64,000 nucleotides of DNA from Bacteroidota bacterium (GCA_022709695.1 JAKLII010000010.1:62001-126000); one strand, 5' to 3'. Positions 36,361 to 44,831 are shown, numbered from the stretch's first letter. The notes: generated from the letters alone by a model not told the origin. Numbers and translations: made by a program.

Positions 36361-36491
36361 AGCAACCTTTTCGTTCTTCACTTCATTCTTAGTTGTATGA
36401 GAGAGGGGCAGTGGCAACAAAACTCCTTTCGCAATGGTTTTTATGGTTATTCCGAACCGGGGGCGGTGCAAACTGCTCCCGGTTTTGTTTT
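36361..36491 (+). ncRNA. Candidate small regulatory RNA
   Basis: About 130 bases between a promoter-like sequence and a very strong terminator on the plus strand, with no plus-strand gene upstream to claim the terminator. An ATG-led frame at 36397 has no stop before the terminator, so the transcript does not look coding. The nearest genes on both sides are on the minus strand. It could act in trans, or, by its last bases, touch the 3' end of the VIT/vWA gene. Existence is inferred from promoter plus terminator only. Confidence 0.45.
36457..36491 (+). terminator. GCAA-loop hairpin terminator on the plus strand
   Basis: An 11-base-pair stem, CCGGGGGCGGT / ACTGCTCCCGG, closed by a GCAA tetraloop, with a TTTTGTTTT tail at 36483-36491. 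Two pairs are G-U wobbles, which exist only in plus-strand RNA; on the minus strand they are A-C mismatches and the tail is not T-rich. The orientation is therefore clear. It overlaps the last two bases of the VIT/vWA gene stop. Confidence 0.85.
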
Positions 36492-39400
36492 ACCGGAATT
36501 CAAAACTGCCCACATTGATCCGGGCGTCAACCTCATCCAGCCGGATGGTCACTACCTTTTGCCTGCCGTTCTGTTTTCCATAATGTGTATAAAAGGCCAG
36601 GTGGAGGTTCGAAGGTACCAGCTGATCCTGAGATGAGGATCCGTACCAATGGGCCTGAACCAGATAGGTTCCCTTAACGGCTTTACGGATCATAAACTCC
36701 TCAGGGCCAAAACCCTGTGTTACATCATGGGTAATTTTTCCTCCGGCAGCCGTAAGAGTATTGCTGTAGGAACAGGTTTCGCCGCGCGGATCAGTAACCC
36801 AGAGATCCATGTCGGAATCATCAAGATCCCATGAAAGGACCACCCGCACGTCAACCGGTTCCCTGCGGATAAGACGCTTGTCAATATCCCCCCGCGGGGT
36901 TTTCGGATGGACCGAAAGGATCTTGTTGATATCATTCATCACAATCAGTTTCAACGAGGCACACCTGAAATCCTCCTCCCCGGTGATGATTTTGTAAAGG
37001 GTCTTAACGGCCTCTCCGTATTTTCCTCCTGCCTCCAGTGCCAATCCGAGATCTCTGAGCGACTGAGGATCTTCTCCCCTGATATTCAGCACTTTTCTAA
37101 ACATAAAAATAGCTTCCTGAGGCTGCCGGTAGTCCAACAGTTTGTTGCCCAGGGTACGCAGCAACTCGGGTGACTCAAGGCCTATTTCCGCCAGATTGGA
37201 GATCACCCTGATTGCCAGTCCGGTCATCTTCTGCTGGTGGAAGTATTCAGCCACATCGTTATAAAAGGCAGGGGTGGCATTGTAGGTTTGCTTTAGCCGC
37301 AGATAGGTGTGGTACCTCTCCCCTGCCTTTGCACTGCGCAACTTTTTCAGATAGGGTGCATCCGGATTCCAGGGCTTAAGCTCAATGGAGGATGAAGCGA
37401 ATGCAGGAGGGTCGTCACTTGCGTCAGTTTCGGATGTAACGGAAAAAGTTCCCGTTGTAAAGGCCAGCGAATTGTCAACTGCCTGCACAGTAGCATTAGA
37501 ACTGGTATATGAATTCAGTGTAAACGGAACAGCAAAGCCAGCAGAAAGACGAAGGGTTTCATCCCTCCGGGCATTAGCATCCCATGTATAAGTGGTTGCT
37601 CCCTGCGGTGCGATCCCGGTATGCAATACCGAATCAGCAGTCCGGTGAACATCCGTATGAAGGGTATCAACTGGAGATGCAGGTTGCGGAACGGGTTCAG
37701 GTTCAGGTTCGGGGATCGGTGCCGGGTTAAATTCTTCATTCCACCATTCGGTTTGCTGGTCCATTTCCTTCACCAGGTTTTCGATCCGGTTTTTCACCGC
37801 TTCATCCTCAGCAGCTTCTCCCACCACCAGCAGCCGGAAATATTCAGCCTTATATTTCTTCGCCAGATCCGGAGGAGGTACTATTTTATACCGGATGTAA
37901 TCGGCAAGTTCCTCCAATACAATCAGCGAGGTAAAGGGAGTTACAAACCCGTATTGCTTTGCTGCCTCCACAATTTTAGTCCGGTTCGCCTCAGCATTCC
38001 ACAGCAGCTCCTTCAGCATCTTTCCGGCCCAGATCCGCTTCAGAAGCACCGGATCATCCTTCTTATCCGCATGCACGGTAATGTATTCGGTATGTTCAAC
38101 CTTGCTTCCGAATCCAAAATTCAACCTTATTTTCAGTGATTCGCCCTCCATAACTCCTGCCATCGACAAGGTGTGGTCAACAGGTGCTGAACCGGAAGGG
38201 AACAGCGACAATGCCATGCCATCCACAATTTCTGAAGAAATGAGGCGTAACACCCTGTGGGTCAGCTTCTCTACTACTTCTTCGATCCCGGCTTCCAACA
38301 GATTGCTACACGATCCTCCGGTGCCGGCAGACCATTGGTTCAACAGGGCATAGTCTGCCACTTTTGAAGCACACAGGGTATGAACCGGTACTTTAAATCC
38401 AGGGGTTCCTGCCTCCCGGAAATTGAAAATTCCGTCAGAAAACAGGAGCGCCTCATCACAATCCGGCGACAGCCATGCCGGATCAGGTGAAGCCGAAGCA
38501 CCGTCGTATTCCAGGGAGTCTATCCTTTGCAACAAAGCATCAGCACTTCCCTTTTGTATTCTGAATTGTTGCGCATCTTCCCTGAAAACATGGAATGGAA
38601 TCAGGGTAATCGTCACATCCTGGTATTGTTGTAGCAGTGATTTGAGGATCGATCTCTCCTTTGCGTGGTCCCGCTGATTTCCGGAGCCCGAAACATCCCA
38701 CAGCAATGTGATATGCTGCGGCTTCTTTGAGGCACCGGTGATCGCAGGTGCCGGCAAACTGATATAAAACCAGGCCGAATCGGAACGAGCAGTACCTGCA
38801 GTCCACGTCTGATAGGCCAACGGTTTGGTTGTACCAGTTACAGAGCGGTGATTTCCGGTATCCCGAAATTGCCACCATACCAGCGATCCTACTGATATTA
38901 CAGTGACTCCTGCCAGGGCTCCGGCAACCCATCTTCTACGACGATAAAACAAGAGGACTGCAATGCCTCCACCTCCCAATAATACAAGGCCCGGAATCCA
39001 TAATCCTGATATCCGGGATCTGCTAACCGGTTCTTTCCGGTTAATACCTTCTGCAGTTACAGCCGTGGGGTCTCTGGGAAGGATCAATGCCACCGAACGG
39101 TCCGGTACGTAATTCTTCTTGTCGATTTCGGCTACCAGCGACCCGTCAATCTGCCTGAAATCAAGCCCCTTCATTGCTTCAGGCGCATCGGCCGCAATTA
39201 CGGATCGTTTGATTACCTGAACCCTGAGTGCAAACCGTTCCACCTTATCTTTAATCTGAAGGGGGAGTGTATAGTAATCCTCATGCTTTCCGGGCGTGAG
39301 CTCCTGTTCCACAGTGATGGTGATCCGGCGTGTACCATTGGGGGGCAACGGGTAAATCCTTGCCCGGTAATTGTTACCAGCCGTTGCTTCCAGCAGGCCG

Positions 39401-39801
39401 GGATCCACCTTCCGCCTCACGATAGCCTCGAAAACAGCCCTCCCTTTCTCCTTTTCCACGATAACCCCATCGCGCATTTTCCCGTCGATATCAAGGGCAA
39501 ACCCCGCTACCGACTGCCCTTCCGCCAACGGGAATTCAAATGACCCTTCCAGAATCAACGGATTGTTGTTGACCCACTCCATATCCATGATGGTGATGGC
39601 TACCTGCCCAATAATCCGGATATCAACCGATAACTTCTTCAGCTTCATGGGGTTGATTTTCTGTCGATTCTGCTCTGTAACCCTGATTTGTGGAATTACA
39701 GGCACAACCGTCTGGGAGCGTGTGCCAAACGGAGAACACACCAGAACAAACAGAAAATACAACGCTGACCGGCTGCACAAATCGGAGGTAACTTTTCTCA
39801 T
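36490..39801 (-). CDS. VIT-domain, vWA-like, TPR and DUF2135 envelope protein
   Basis: A 1103-residue protein. Order: signal peptide (residues 1-29, ending SRSQ-like TRSQ), a VIT domain (about 35-170: NNPLILEGSFEFPLAEGQSV), a pair of basic-flanked hydrophobic segments (about 270-315), a vWA-like region (about 350-500) that begins ITLLWDVSGSGNQRD, so DxSxS is partly kept as D-V-S-G-S-G, a linker with many Pro/Glu, TPR-like repeats (about 835-960) and a C-terminal DUF2135-like beta domain (SWDLDDSDMDLWVTDPRGE, QAHWYGSSSQ). In eukaryotes VIT plus vWA is found in inter-alpha-trypsin inhibitors; in Bacteroidota these are uncharacterised exported or membrane proteins. Likely a surface or periplasmic scaffold. 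Confidence 0.75.
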   Translation of the reverse strand: MRKVTSDLCSRSALYFLFVLVCSPFGTRSQTVVPVIPQIRVTEQNRQKINPMKLKKLSVDIRIIGQVAITIMDMEWVNNNPLILEGSFEFPLAEGQSVAGFALDIDGKMRDGVIVEKEKGRAVFEAIVRRKVDPGLLEATAGNNYRARIYPLPPNGTRRITITVEQELTPGKHEDYYTLPLQIKDKVERFALRVQVIKRSVIAADAPEAMKGLDFRQIDGSLVAEIDKKNYVPDRSVALILPRDPTAVTAEGINRKEPVSRSRISGLWIPGLVLLGGGGIAVLLFYRRRRWVAGALAGVTVISVGSLVWWQFRDTGNHRSVTGTTKPLAYQTWTAGTARSDSAWFYISLPAPAITGASKKPQHITLLWDVSGSGNQRDHAKERSILKSLLQQYQDVTITLIPFHVFREDAQQFRIQKGSADALLQRIDSLEYDGASASPDPAWLSPDCDEALLFSDGIFNFREAGTPGFKVPVHTLCASKVADYALLNQWSAGTGGSCSNLLEAGIEEVVEKLTHRVLRLISSEIVDGMALSLFPSGSAPVDHTLSMAGVMEGESLKIRLNFGFGSKVEHTEYITVHADKKDDPVLLKRIWAGKMLKELLWNAEANRTKIVEAAKQYGFVTPFTSLIVLEELADYIRYKIVPPPDLAKKYKAEYFRLLVVGEAAEDEAVKNRIENLVKEMDQQTEWWNEEFNPAPIPEPEPEPVPQPASPVDTLHTDVHRTADSVLHTGIAPQGATTYTWDANARRDETLRLSAGFAVPFTLNSYTSSNATVQAVDNSLAFTTGTFSVTSETDASDDPPAFASSSIELKPWNPDAPYLKKLRSAKAGERYHTYLRLKQTYNATPAFYNDVAEYFHQQKMTGLAIRVISNLAEIGLESPELLRTLGNKLLDYRQPQEAIFMFRKVLNIRGEDPQSLRDLGLALEAGGKYGEAVKTLYKIITGEEDFRCASLKLIVMNDINKILSVHPKTPRGDIDKRLIRREPVDVRVVLSWDLDDSDMDLWVTDPRGETCSYSNTLTAAGGKITHDVTQGFGPEEFMIRKAVKGTYLVQAHWYGSSSQDQLVPSNLHLAFYTHYGKQNGRQKVVTIRLDEVDARINVGSFEFR

Positions 39802-39861
39802 AGCATTTGTAATTGGTTTAATTGAGAAATCAGTATGGGTGCAGCAACCGGTTTCCGATCA

Positions 39862-39869
39862 CAAATGTA
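39862..39869 (-). promoter_or_regulatory. -7 box of the VIT/vWA gene
   Basis: The complement reads TACATTTG, a perfect TAnnTTTG, with a leader of about 55 bases. No clear -33 element. It lies beside the phased TTTAAGAA boxes. Confidence 0.5.
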
Positions 39870-39908
39870 AGGGTGCATACAATGCATCAGGTCGTTCAAC
39901 GCCGGCTG

Positions 39909-39946
39909 TTTAAGAACTTTTAAGAAGTATTGTGAAATTTTAAGAA
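39909..39946. promoter_or_regulatory. Three helically phased TTTAAGAA direct repeats (candidate operator)
   Basis: TTTAAGAA occurs at 39909-39916, 39919-39926 and 39939-39946, with start-to-start distances of 10 and 20 bases, so all copies face the same side of the helix. They lie in the divergent gap between the VIT/vWA gene and the membrane protein at 39999. Tandem phased boxes of this sort are typical for OmpR- or LytTR-type response regulators. Confidence 0.5.
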
Positions 39947-39998
39947 GGAAAAATGGCGTACGTTTGTCAAATCATTTTGTGTCTTCAATGTATTTACT

Positions 39999-40778
39999 GT
40001 GAAAAATCTATATCTTATTATTTTTCTGATTACTACCCTTATTTCTCTGCCAGGGATAGGGGTCTCTCAGAGCTGCCCCAAAGGAGTAAGGTACAATTGT
40101 GTGTATGGCTGTGGCAGGTATACCGACAATAACGGTGACGGCTTTTGCGATTATTCATTTGTTTCGGTTCCGGAAAAGCAGGAGCCCCCAAAACCACCCG
40201 CTAAGGATTCCATTGCTTCAAAAACCATTGATACACCTGCAGTTGCCTATAAAGCAGAGGGTGCTGGCAAGGTCACGGAACAGGCTCAACCATCGGGTAG
40301 AGAAGGCACGGAACCTAAGGGGCAGTTCAGAAGCCGTGGTGGGGAGAAGCCGGCCCGATCAGCGGTTGATCCGGCCACCACGCTGCCCGGCAGCACCCAA
40401 CAGCAGGGGGTTGTGGTGTCTCCGCCACTGGTCTCGCAGTATGTCCCGGGACACCATGAGCCGGTGTACGATCTGATCTTTGTATCAGCCATCACCCTGG
40501 GGCTCTATTTCACCACCCTGATCCTGTACCGCCGCAAAGTGATCACCCGCATCCATCACCGCAAATTCTGGAACCTGATGCTGCTGCTCACATTTCTGGT
40601 AAGCTGCCTGTTCGGGTTTTTCCTGGTGATTCAAATCAACTACGATGTAGCCATGAATGCATACAAAACCCTGCTCTACTGGCATGTGGAGATCGGTATC
40701 GCCATGACCCTGGTGGCGGTGGTTCACATCCTGTGGCACCTCACCTACTTTAAGAATCTGGTAGCAAAAAAATGGTAA
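39999..40778 (+). CDS. Exported membrane protein with calcium-motif-like N-terminus and three-helix C-terminus
   Basis: A 259-residue protein using a GTG start (an ATG 11 bases upstream is out of frame). A signal peptide (residues 1-24) precedes a short Cys-rich segment with DNNGDGFCD (about residue 45), a DxNxDG calcium-loop-like motif. A Pro/Ser/Gln-rich linker runs to about residue 150. The last 100 residues form three transmembrane helices, with His residues in HHRKFW, YWHVEIG and HILWH; the pattern is like DUF4405-type or cytochrome-b-like heme-binding membrane domains. Similar DNNGDGxCD motifs occur near redox membrane proteins. A role in electron transfer is plausible but unproven. It is followed 10 bases later by the DUF456 gene. 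Confidence 0.6.
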   Translation: MKNLYLIIFLITTLISLPGIGVSQSCPKGVRYNCVYGCGRYTDNNGDGFCDYSFVSVPEKQEPPKPPAKDSIASKTIDTPAVAYKAEGAGKVTEQAQPSGREGTEPKGQFRSRGGEKPARSAVDPATTLPGSTQQQGVVVSPPLVSQYVPGHHEPVYDLIFVSAITLGLYFTTLILYRRKVITRIHHRKFWNLMLLLTFLVSCLFGFFLVIQINYDVAMNAYKTLLYWHVEIGIAMTLVAVVHILWHLTYFKNLVAKKW

Positions 40779-40788
40779 AACTGCAGAT

Positions 40789-41292
40789 ATGGAGGTCCTG
40801 TTCATCGTAATCGGTATAGTTTGTATAATTCTGGGAATTCTGGGCTGCTTTCTGCCGGTGATTCCCGGACCACCCATTGCCTGGGTGGCCATGCTGTTGC
40901 TGCAGATCACCGAAAAGGAAAACCGGCCTTTCACCATTAACACGCTGGTCATCTGGGGTGCTGTGGTCATCATTGTAACCGTACTCGACTATGTGGTTCC
41001 CATCTGGGGCACCAAAAAATTCGGCGGCAGCAAATACGGAACCTGGGGAAGCACCATTGGCCTCATTATCGGGCTTTTCTTCGCCCCATATGGTATAATC
41101 ATCGGTCCGTTTGCCGGTGCCGTGGCGGGCGAACTCATCGGTGGCATGTCATCCAAACAGGCCTTCAGGGCCGGAGTGGGCTCGTTTCTGGGTTTTCTTA
41201 CCGGCGTTTTCCTTAAGCTGGCAGTTACCGTCTGGATGGGAGTGCTGTTTTTCAGGGCAGCATGGGGGCAAATCTCAACAATGATTAATTAG
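40789..41292 (+). CDS. DUF456 domain-containing membrane protein
   Basis: A 167-residue integral membrane protein of the DUF456 family, with about five hydrophobic segments. Family pieces: GCFLPVIPGPPIAW near the start, VLDYVVPIWGTKKFGGSKYGTWGS in the middle (quoted in part: YVVPIWGTKKFGGSKYG), and GLFFAPYGIIIGPFAGAVAGEL. Glycine-rich repeats at these positions typify the family. Function is not known. It begins 10 bases after the preceding membrane-protein gene and is likely in the same transcript. Confidence 0.9.
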   Translation: MEVLFIVIGIVCIILGILGCFLPVIPGPPIAWVAMLLLQITEKENRPFTINTLVIWGAVVIIVTVLDYVVPIWGTKKFGGSKYGTWGSTIGLIIGLFFAPYGIIIGPFAGAVAGELIGGMSSKQAFRAGVGSFLGFLTGVFLKLAVTVWMGVLFFRAAWGQISTMIN

Positions 41293-41614
41293 AAATTAGA
41301 AATCAGGAGTCCCTTTCACCCGGGGAACGATGGATTGGATTCCGGATCATTGACCCGATAGGGGAAAATACGATTGCCGCCCAATCCGGCAACAATCATC
41401 AGGCAGGATGGTGAATTGGTAGCCGATGAATAAAAAAATCATCTGGAAGCCGGATTGATTCGGTGCAGGGGATGATTGCCCCTTCCGGTTGAAAAAAAAA
41501 AACTTTCCGCTTCATAGTATCACAGATCGCATTAAATTTACCGGTGCATTGTGCTACTCAAAAGCTCATTGCCGTGAAAATGATTCTATTTGTATGACAA
41601 CAACTTAGATCAAG
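41293..41614. other. Gene-free stretch with an inverted repeat
   Basis: About 320 bases. It begins with TTAGAAATTAGAAATCAGGAGT, the same tail that follows the GGAGTTA array at 44800 (quoted here at 20 bases: TTAGAAATTAGAAATCAGGA). An 8-base inverted pair AATCCGGC/GCCGGATT spans about 41384-41456, and an A-run lies near 41491. No gene, tRNA or terminator could be supported. Confidence 0.5.
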
Positions 41615-42379
41615 ATGGATGCATACATTTATTTATCGGCCACCCCTGAAGCCCTGATTGCCTCCATGCTTTCGCCTGAAGAATTCGGCGCGTACCTGTC
41701 GATGGGCACCAAAAAGAGGAACCGGGGCCAGGCAATTTTCTTTGAAGTCGATCCGCAGCAGATCAGCGGGCTGATCGACGGGGACTATATCCGGAAAAGG
41801 TGCACCGCGAAACCGGATGGAAGGCCGAAAAGCTCGGTGTACCTTTCGGTGTACCGGGTCCTGGAAGCCATCCCGGTTTCCGCGCTCAGGAGCCTGTACC
41901 TGACCACTGACAACGGCTATACGCTGGAACTCCGGCAAGCGCCATACGGTGCTGACAGGGAGCAAAAGGAAAGGCTGCACCTGTACCAGGAACTGCTGCC
42001 CGTTACACCCCTGGTGGCCTCCGGCCTTGGGCCCCCTGCATTCCTGAAAAAGCTTACCGACGGATCCATCCCCATCGTGCTCCCCAAACTGTTCTTCGTA
42101 GACCTGAAAATGGGGGAACTGGCGGCCAATCCGCTCAGGGGCTCCGCCGAACACCTTCCGTATTCCAACATCGGGCACCTGAGGGATTGCCTCGAGATCC
42201 TGAAAACCGAGGATCAAAAACAGATGAAAACCGTACGCAGGTATTTTTCGGGCTCATTGCTGTACCGGACCATCGGCCTGGGATTTTTCGTCGGCTCGGG
42301 CGACAACCTGGTCTTCTACCCTTATCCAAACATGAAGGAGCTTGAGAGCATTCATTACGATTTCTTCAGATCCATTTAA
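41615..42379 (+). CDS. Conserved-looking protein of unknown function before the pyrophosphatase
   Basis: A 254-residue soluble-looking protein with a strong coding bias. No domain was recognised. The N-terminus is MDAYIYLSATPEALIASMLSPEEFG; seen pieces include KKRNRGQAIFFEVD, YIRKRCTAKPDGRPKSSVYLSVYRVLE (in part: RKRCTAKPDGRPKSSVYLS) and LYLTTDNGYTLEL. No signal peptide or membrane segment is seen. It lies 27 bases upstream of the H+-pyrophosphatase gene on the same strand and may be co-transcribed. The first block DAYIYLSATPEALIASML and GTKKRNRGQAIFFE could be a small enzyme or regulator fold; I cannot say more. Confidence 0.65.
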   Translation: MDAYIYLSATPEALIASMLSPEEFGAYLSMGTKKRNRGQAIFFEVDPQQISGLIDGDYIRKRCTAKPDGRPKSSVYLSVYRVLEAIPVSALRSLYLTTDNGYTLELRQAPYGADREQKERLHLYQELLPVTPLVASGLGPPAFLKKLTDGSIPIVLPKLFFVDLKMGELAANPLRGSAEHLPYSNIGHLRDCLEILKTEDQKQMKTVRRYFSGSLLYRTIGLGFFVGSGDNLVFYPYPNMKELESIHYDFFRSI

Positions 42380-42406
42380 CGCTTAATCTGGTAATTATAA
42401 TTAATT

Positions 42407-44686
42407 ATGATAAGTTTACCGGGAGCTTCCCCATTTGAAGTGCTGGCAATCTGGTGTGTGCTGGTGATTGCCTTTTTCGGACTGGCCTATGCCATGCTGC
42501 TTCGCAGGCAGGTAATGGCGTGTGATAAGGGTTCTGCCAAGATGCAGGAGGTATGGAACGGCATCCGGTCAGGGGCCGATGCCTACCTGAAACGCCAGTT
42601 GAGGACCATCATCCCGTTGATCCTCGTGTTCACGGTGGTCTTGTTCTTTTCGGTGTACGTCGTCCCCCCGACAGCGGAATCAAGGCTTCGGTTTGAGGGT
42701 TATTCAGACCAGTCGCTGAAACTGATCATCGGAGCCGGAAGGGCTGTGGCCTTTATCATGGGCTCTGTTTTCTCCCTGATGGTGGGACAGTTTGGCATGC
42801 GGATGGCAGTTCAGGCCAACGTTCGGGTCGCATCGGCATCGGGGAGGAGTTTTACCGAAGCCCTTAAGATTGCCTACCGGGCCGGCACTGTGACCGGAAT
42901 GCTTACCGACGGGCTGGGTTTGCTGGGCGGAACCCTCATTTTTATCATCTTCGGCGTGGCTTCACCCGATACCCTGCTGGGGTTCGGTTTCGGGGGGACC
43001 CTGCTTGCCCTCTTCATGCGGGTGGGTGGTGGCATCTACACCAAGGCCGCCGATGTGGGCGCCGACCTGGTGGGCAAGGTGGAGGCGGGCCTGCCCGAAG
43101 ACGATGAACGGAATGCCGCTGTGGTGGCCGATCTCGTGGGCGACAACGTGGGGGATTGCGCGGGGATGGCCGCCGACATCTTCGAATCCTACGAGGTCAC
43201 CATCGTCTCCACCCTGATCCTGGGGGTGGTGCTGTTCACCCAGACCCATGAACTCTCATGGATCATTTTCCCCCTGCTGGTCAGGGGCATTGGCGTGCTG
43301 TCTTCCATCATCGGCACCTACCTGGTCAGGGGAGGACGGCAAGGGAAAAACCACAATGCCCTGAAATCTATCAACAAGGGTTTTTATTCCTCCGCAGCCA
43401 TCAGCGTTTTCTCTTTCGGGTTGATTTCGTACTTTTACCTGAATGATTGGCGTTCATTCTTCTCCGTGGTGGCAGGGATCCTGCTGGCCATCGTTCTGGA
43501 CGAGATCACCAAGCGTTTCACCGACGGCAGGTTCAGACCCGTGAAAGATATTGCCAGGAGTTCCAGGACCGGATCCGCAACCCTGATCCTGAAAGGGTTG
43601 AGTTACGGTTTTGAAGTCACCGTGTGGCAAACCCTGGTGATTGCCATAACGATCTTCCTTTCTATCCTGATCTATCATGGGCAGCCAGTCGTGTATGTCC
43701 TTTACGGAGTGGCCATGACCGGCATCGGGATGCTTACACTGACCGGGAACAATGTAGCCATGGATGCGTTTGGACCCATTGCCGACAATGCGAACGGCAT
43801 CGGTGAGTTGTCGCATCTGGACAAGGATGCCCGGAAGATCATGGATTCGCTCGATGCCACGGGCAACACTACCAAGGCGATCACCAAGGGGGTGGCCATC
43901 GGTTCGGCGGTCATCGCCGCTGTGGCGCTGTTCGGGTCCTTTATCACGGATGTGAGCAAGGTGCAGATTCAGATGGGCATAGAGCAGTCGGCTCAACTCA
44001 TCGAAACGGGCATCCGGATCTCGGTACCAGTGGTCTTCATCGGGCTGCTGATCGGTGGAACCATCCCATTCCTCTTCTCCTCCCTGACGATCAATGCCGT
44101 TACCCGGGCGGCATCCCAGATCGTGGAGGAAGTACGGAGGCAGTTCAGGATCCCCGGGATCATTGAACGCAAGGTAAAGCCCGATTACCAGAGGGCAGTG
44201 GACATCTGTACCGTGTCGGCCCAGCGCGAGCTGGTCCCGTTGGCGCTGATCTCCGTCTTGTCGCCCATCATCATCGGGAGCCTCCTGGGGGTTGAAGCGC
44301 TGGGGGGATTCCTGGCAGGGGTGATCCTTTCAGGCCAGCTGCTAGCCGTCTTTATGGCGGATGCAGGGGGTGCCTGGGACAATGCCAAGAAAACCATCGA
44401 AGACGGCCTGTACGGCGGTAAAGGCTCCGAAGCCCACCATGCCGCCGTAGTTGGCGATACGGTGGGGGATCCGCTCAAAGACACCGCAGGCCCGGCGCTG
44501 AACCCCATGATCAAGGTCATCAACCTTGTCTCGCTGCTGGCAGCCCCTGTCATCATGACGTTCCGGAAGCCCGGGCATCTTTCGGCCGGACTGGTCATTA
44601 CAGGTGTTATTTGCCTGGTCTTGGTCATTGGCGCCATTGCATATTCCAAAAGGTCATCGGAAACCAAACCGGTGCGGGAGATCTGA
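42407..44686 (+). CDS. hppA: Membrane-bound H+-translocating pyrophosphatase, K+-independent type
   Basis: A 759-residue integral membrane pump that couples pyrophosphate hydrolysis to ion export, with about 16 hydrophobic segments. The pyrophosphate-binding blocks GGIYTKAADVGADLVGKVE, DDERNAAVVADLVGDNVGDCA and late DNAKKTIEDG and VVGDTVGDPLKDTAGPA are all present. The residue pair that decides K+ need reads GNTTKAITKG, with Lys at the classic 460 position and Thr at 463, the K+-independent signature, so H+ pumping is expected rather than Na+. Length is at the long end of the family (usual 660-770). Found 27 bases after the unknown gene. It lets cells recover energy from biosynthetic PPi. Confidence 0.93.
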   Translation: MISLPGASPFEVLAIWCVLVIAFFGLAYAMLLRRQVMACDKGSAKMQEVWNGIRSGADAYLKRQLRTIIPLILVFTVVLFFSVYVVPPTAESRLRFEGYSDQSLKLIIGAGRAVAFIMGSVFSLMVGQFGMRMAVQANVRVASASGRSFTEALKIAYRAGTVTGMLTDGLGLLGGTLIFIIFGVASPDTLLGFGFGGTLLALFMRVGGGIYTKAADVGADLVGKVEAGLPEDDERNAAVVADLVGDNVGDCAGMAADIFESYEVTIVSTLILGVVLFTQTHELSWIIFPLLVRGIGVLSSIIGTYLVRGGRQGKNHNALKSINKGFYSSAAISVFSFGLISYFYLNDWRSFFSVVAGILLAIVLDEITKRFTDGRFRPVKDIARSSRTGSATLILKGLSYGFEVTVWQTLVIAITIFLSILIYHGQPVVYVLYGVAMTGIGMLTLTGNNVAMDAFGPIADNANGIGELSHLDKDARKIMDSLDATGNTTKAITKGVAIGSAVIAAVALFGSFITDVSKVQIQMGIEQSAQLIETGIRISVPVVFIGLLIGGTIPFLFSSLTINAVTRAASQIVEEVRRQFRIPGIIERKVKPDYQRAVDICTVSAQRELVPLALISVLSPIIIGSLLGVEALGGFLAGVILSGQLLAVFMADAGGAWDNAKKTIEDGLYGGKGSEAHHAAVVGDTVGDPLKDTAGPALNPMIKVINLVSLLAAPVIMTFRKPGHLSAGLVITGVICLVLVIGAIAYSKRSSETKPVREI

Positions 44687-44744
44687 ACATCCCTGAAGTC
44701 ATTTGCGTAGCCTGACCTTTACCTGATAAATAGCACAATAGTAG

Positions 44745-44807
44745 GGAGTTAGGAGTTAGGAGTTAGGAGTTAGGAGTTAGGAGTTAGGAGTTAGGAGTTG
44801 GGAGTTA
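44745..44807. repeat. GGAGTTA heptamer tandem repeat, nine units
   Basis: Seven perfect GGAGTTA copies (44745-44793), one variant GGAGTTG, then one more perfect copy ending at 44807. The same unit is found four times at 36153. Nothing coding is interrupted. Confidence 0.92.
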
Positions 44808-44831
44808 GAAATTAGAAATCAATCCTCAAGA

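Larger units (their letters stand above)
36141..36489. other. Gene-free stretch between two minus-strand genes
   Basis: Besides the heptamer repeat, small RNA candidate and terminator, it has an A/T-rich part (36185-36270) with GCGCTGATGTAAATATACAG, a fragment of a degenerate dispersed repeat seen again near 47526. No protein-coding frame is convincing. Confidence 0.6.

Noticed and set aside
41381-41435. tRNA-like fragment near GGTGAATTGGTAGCC
   Set aside because: No acceptor, anticodon or T-arm pairing could be drawn.
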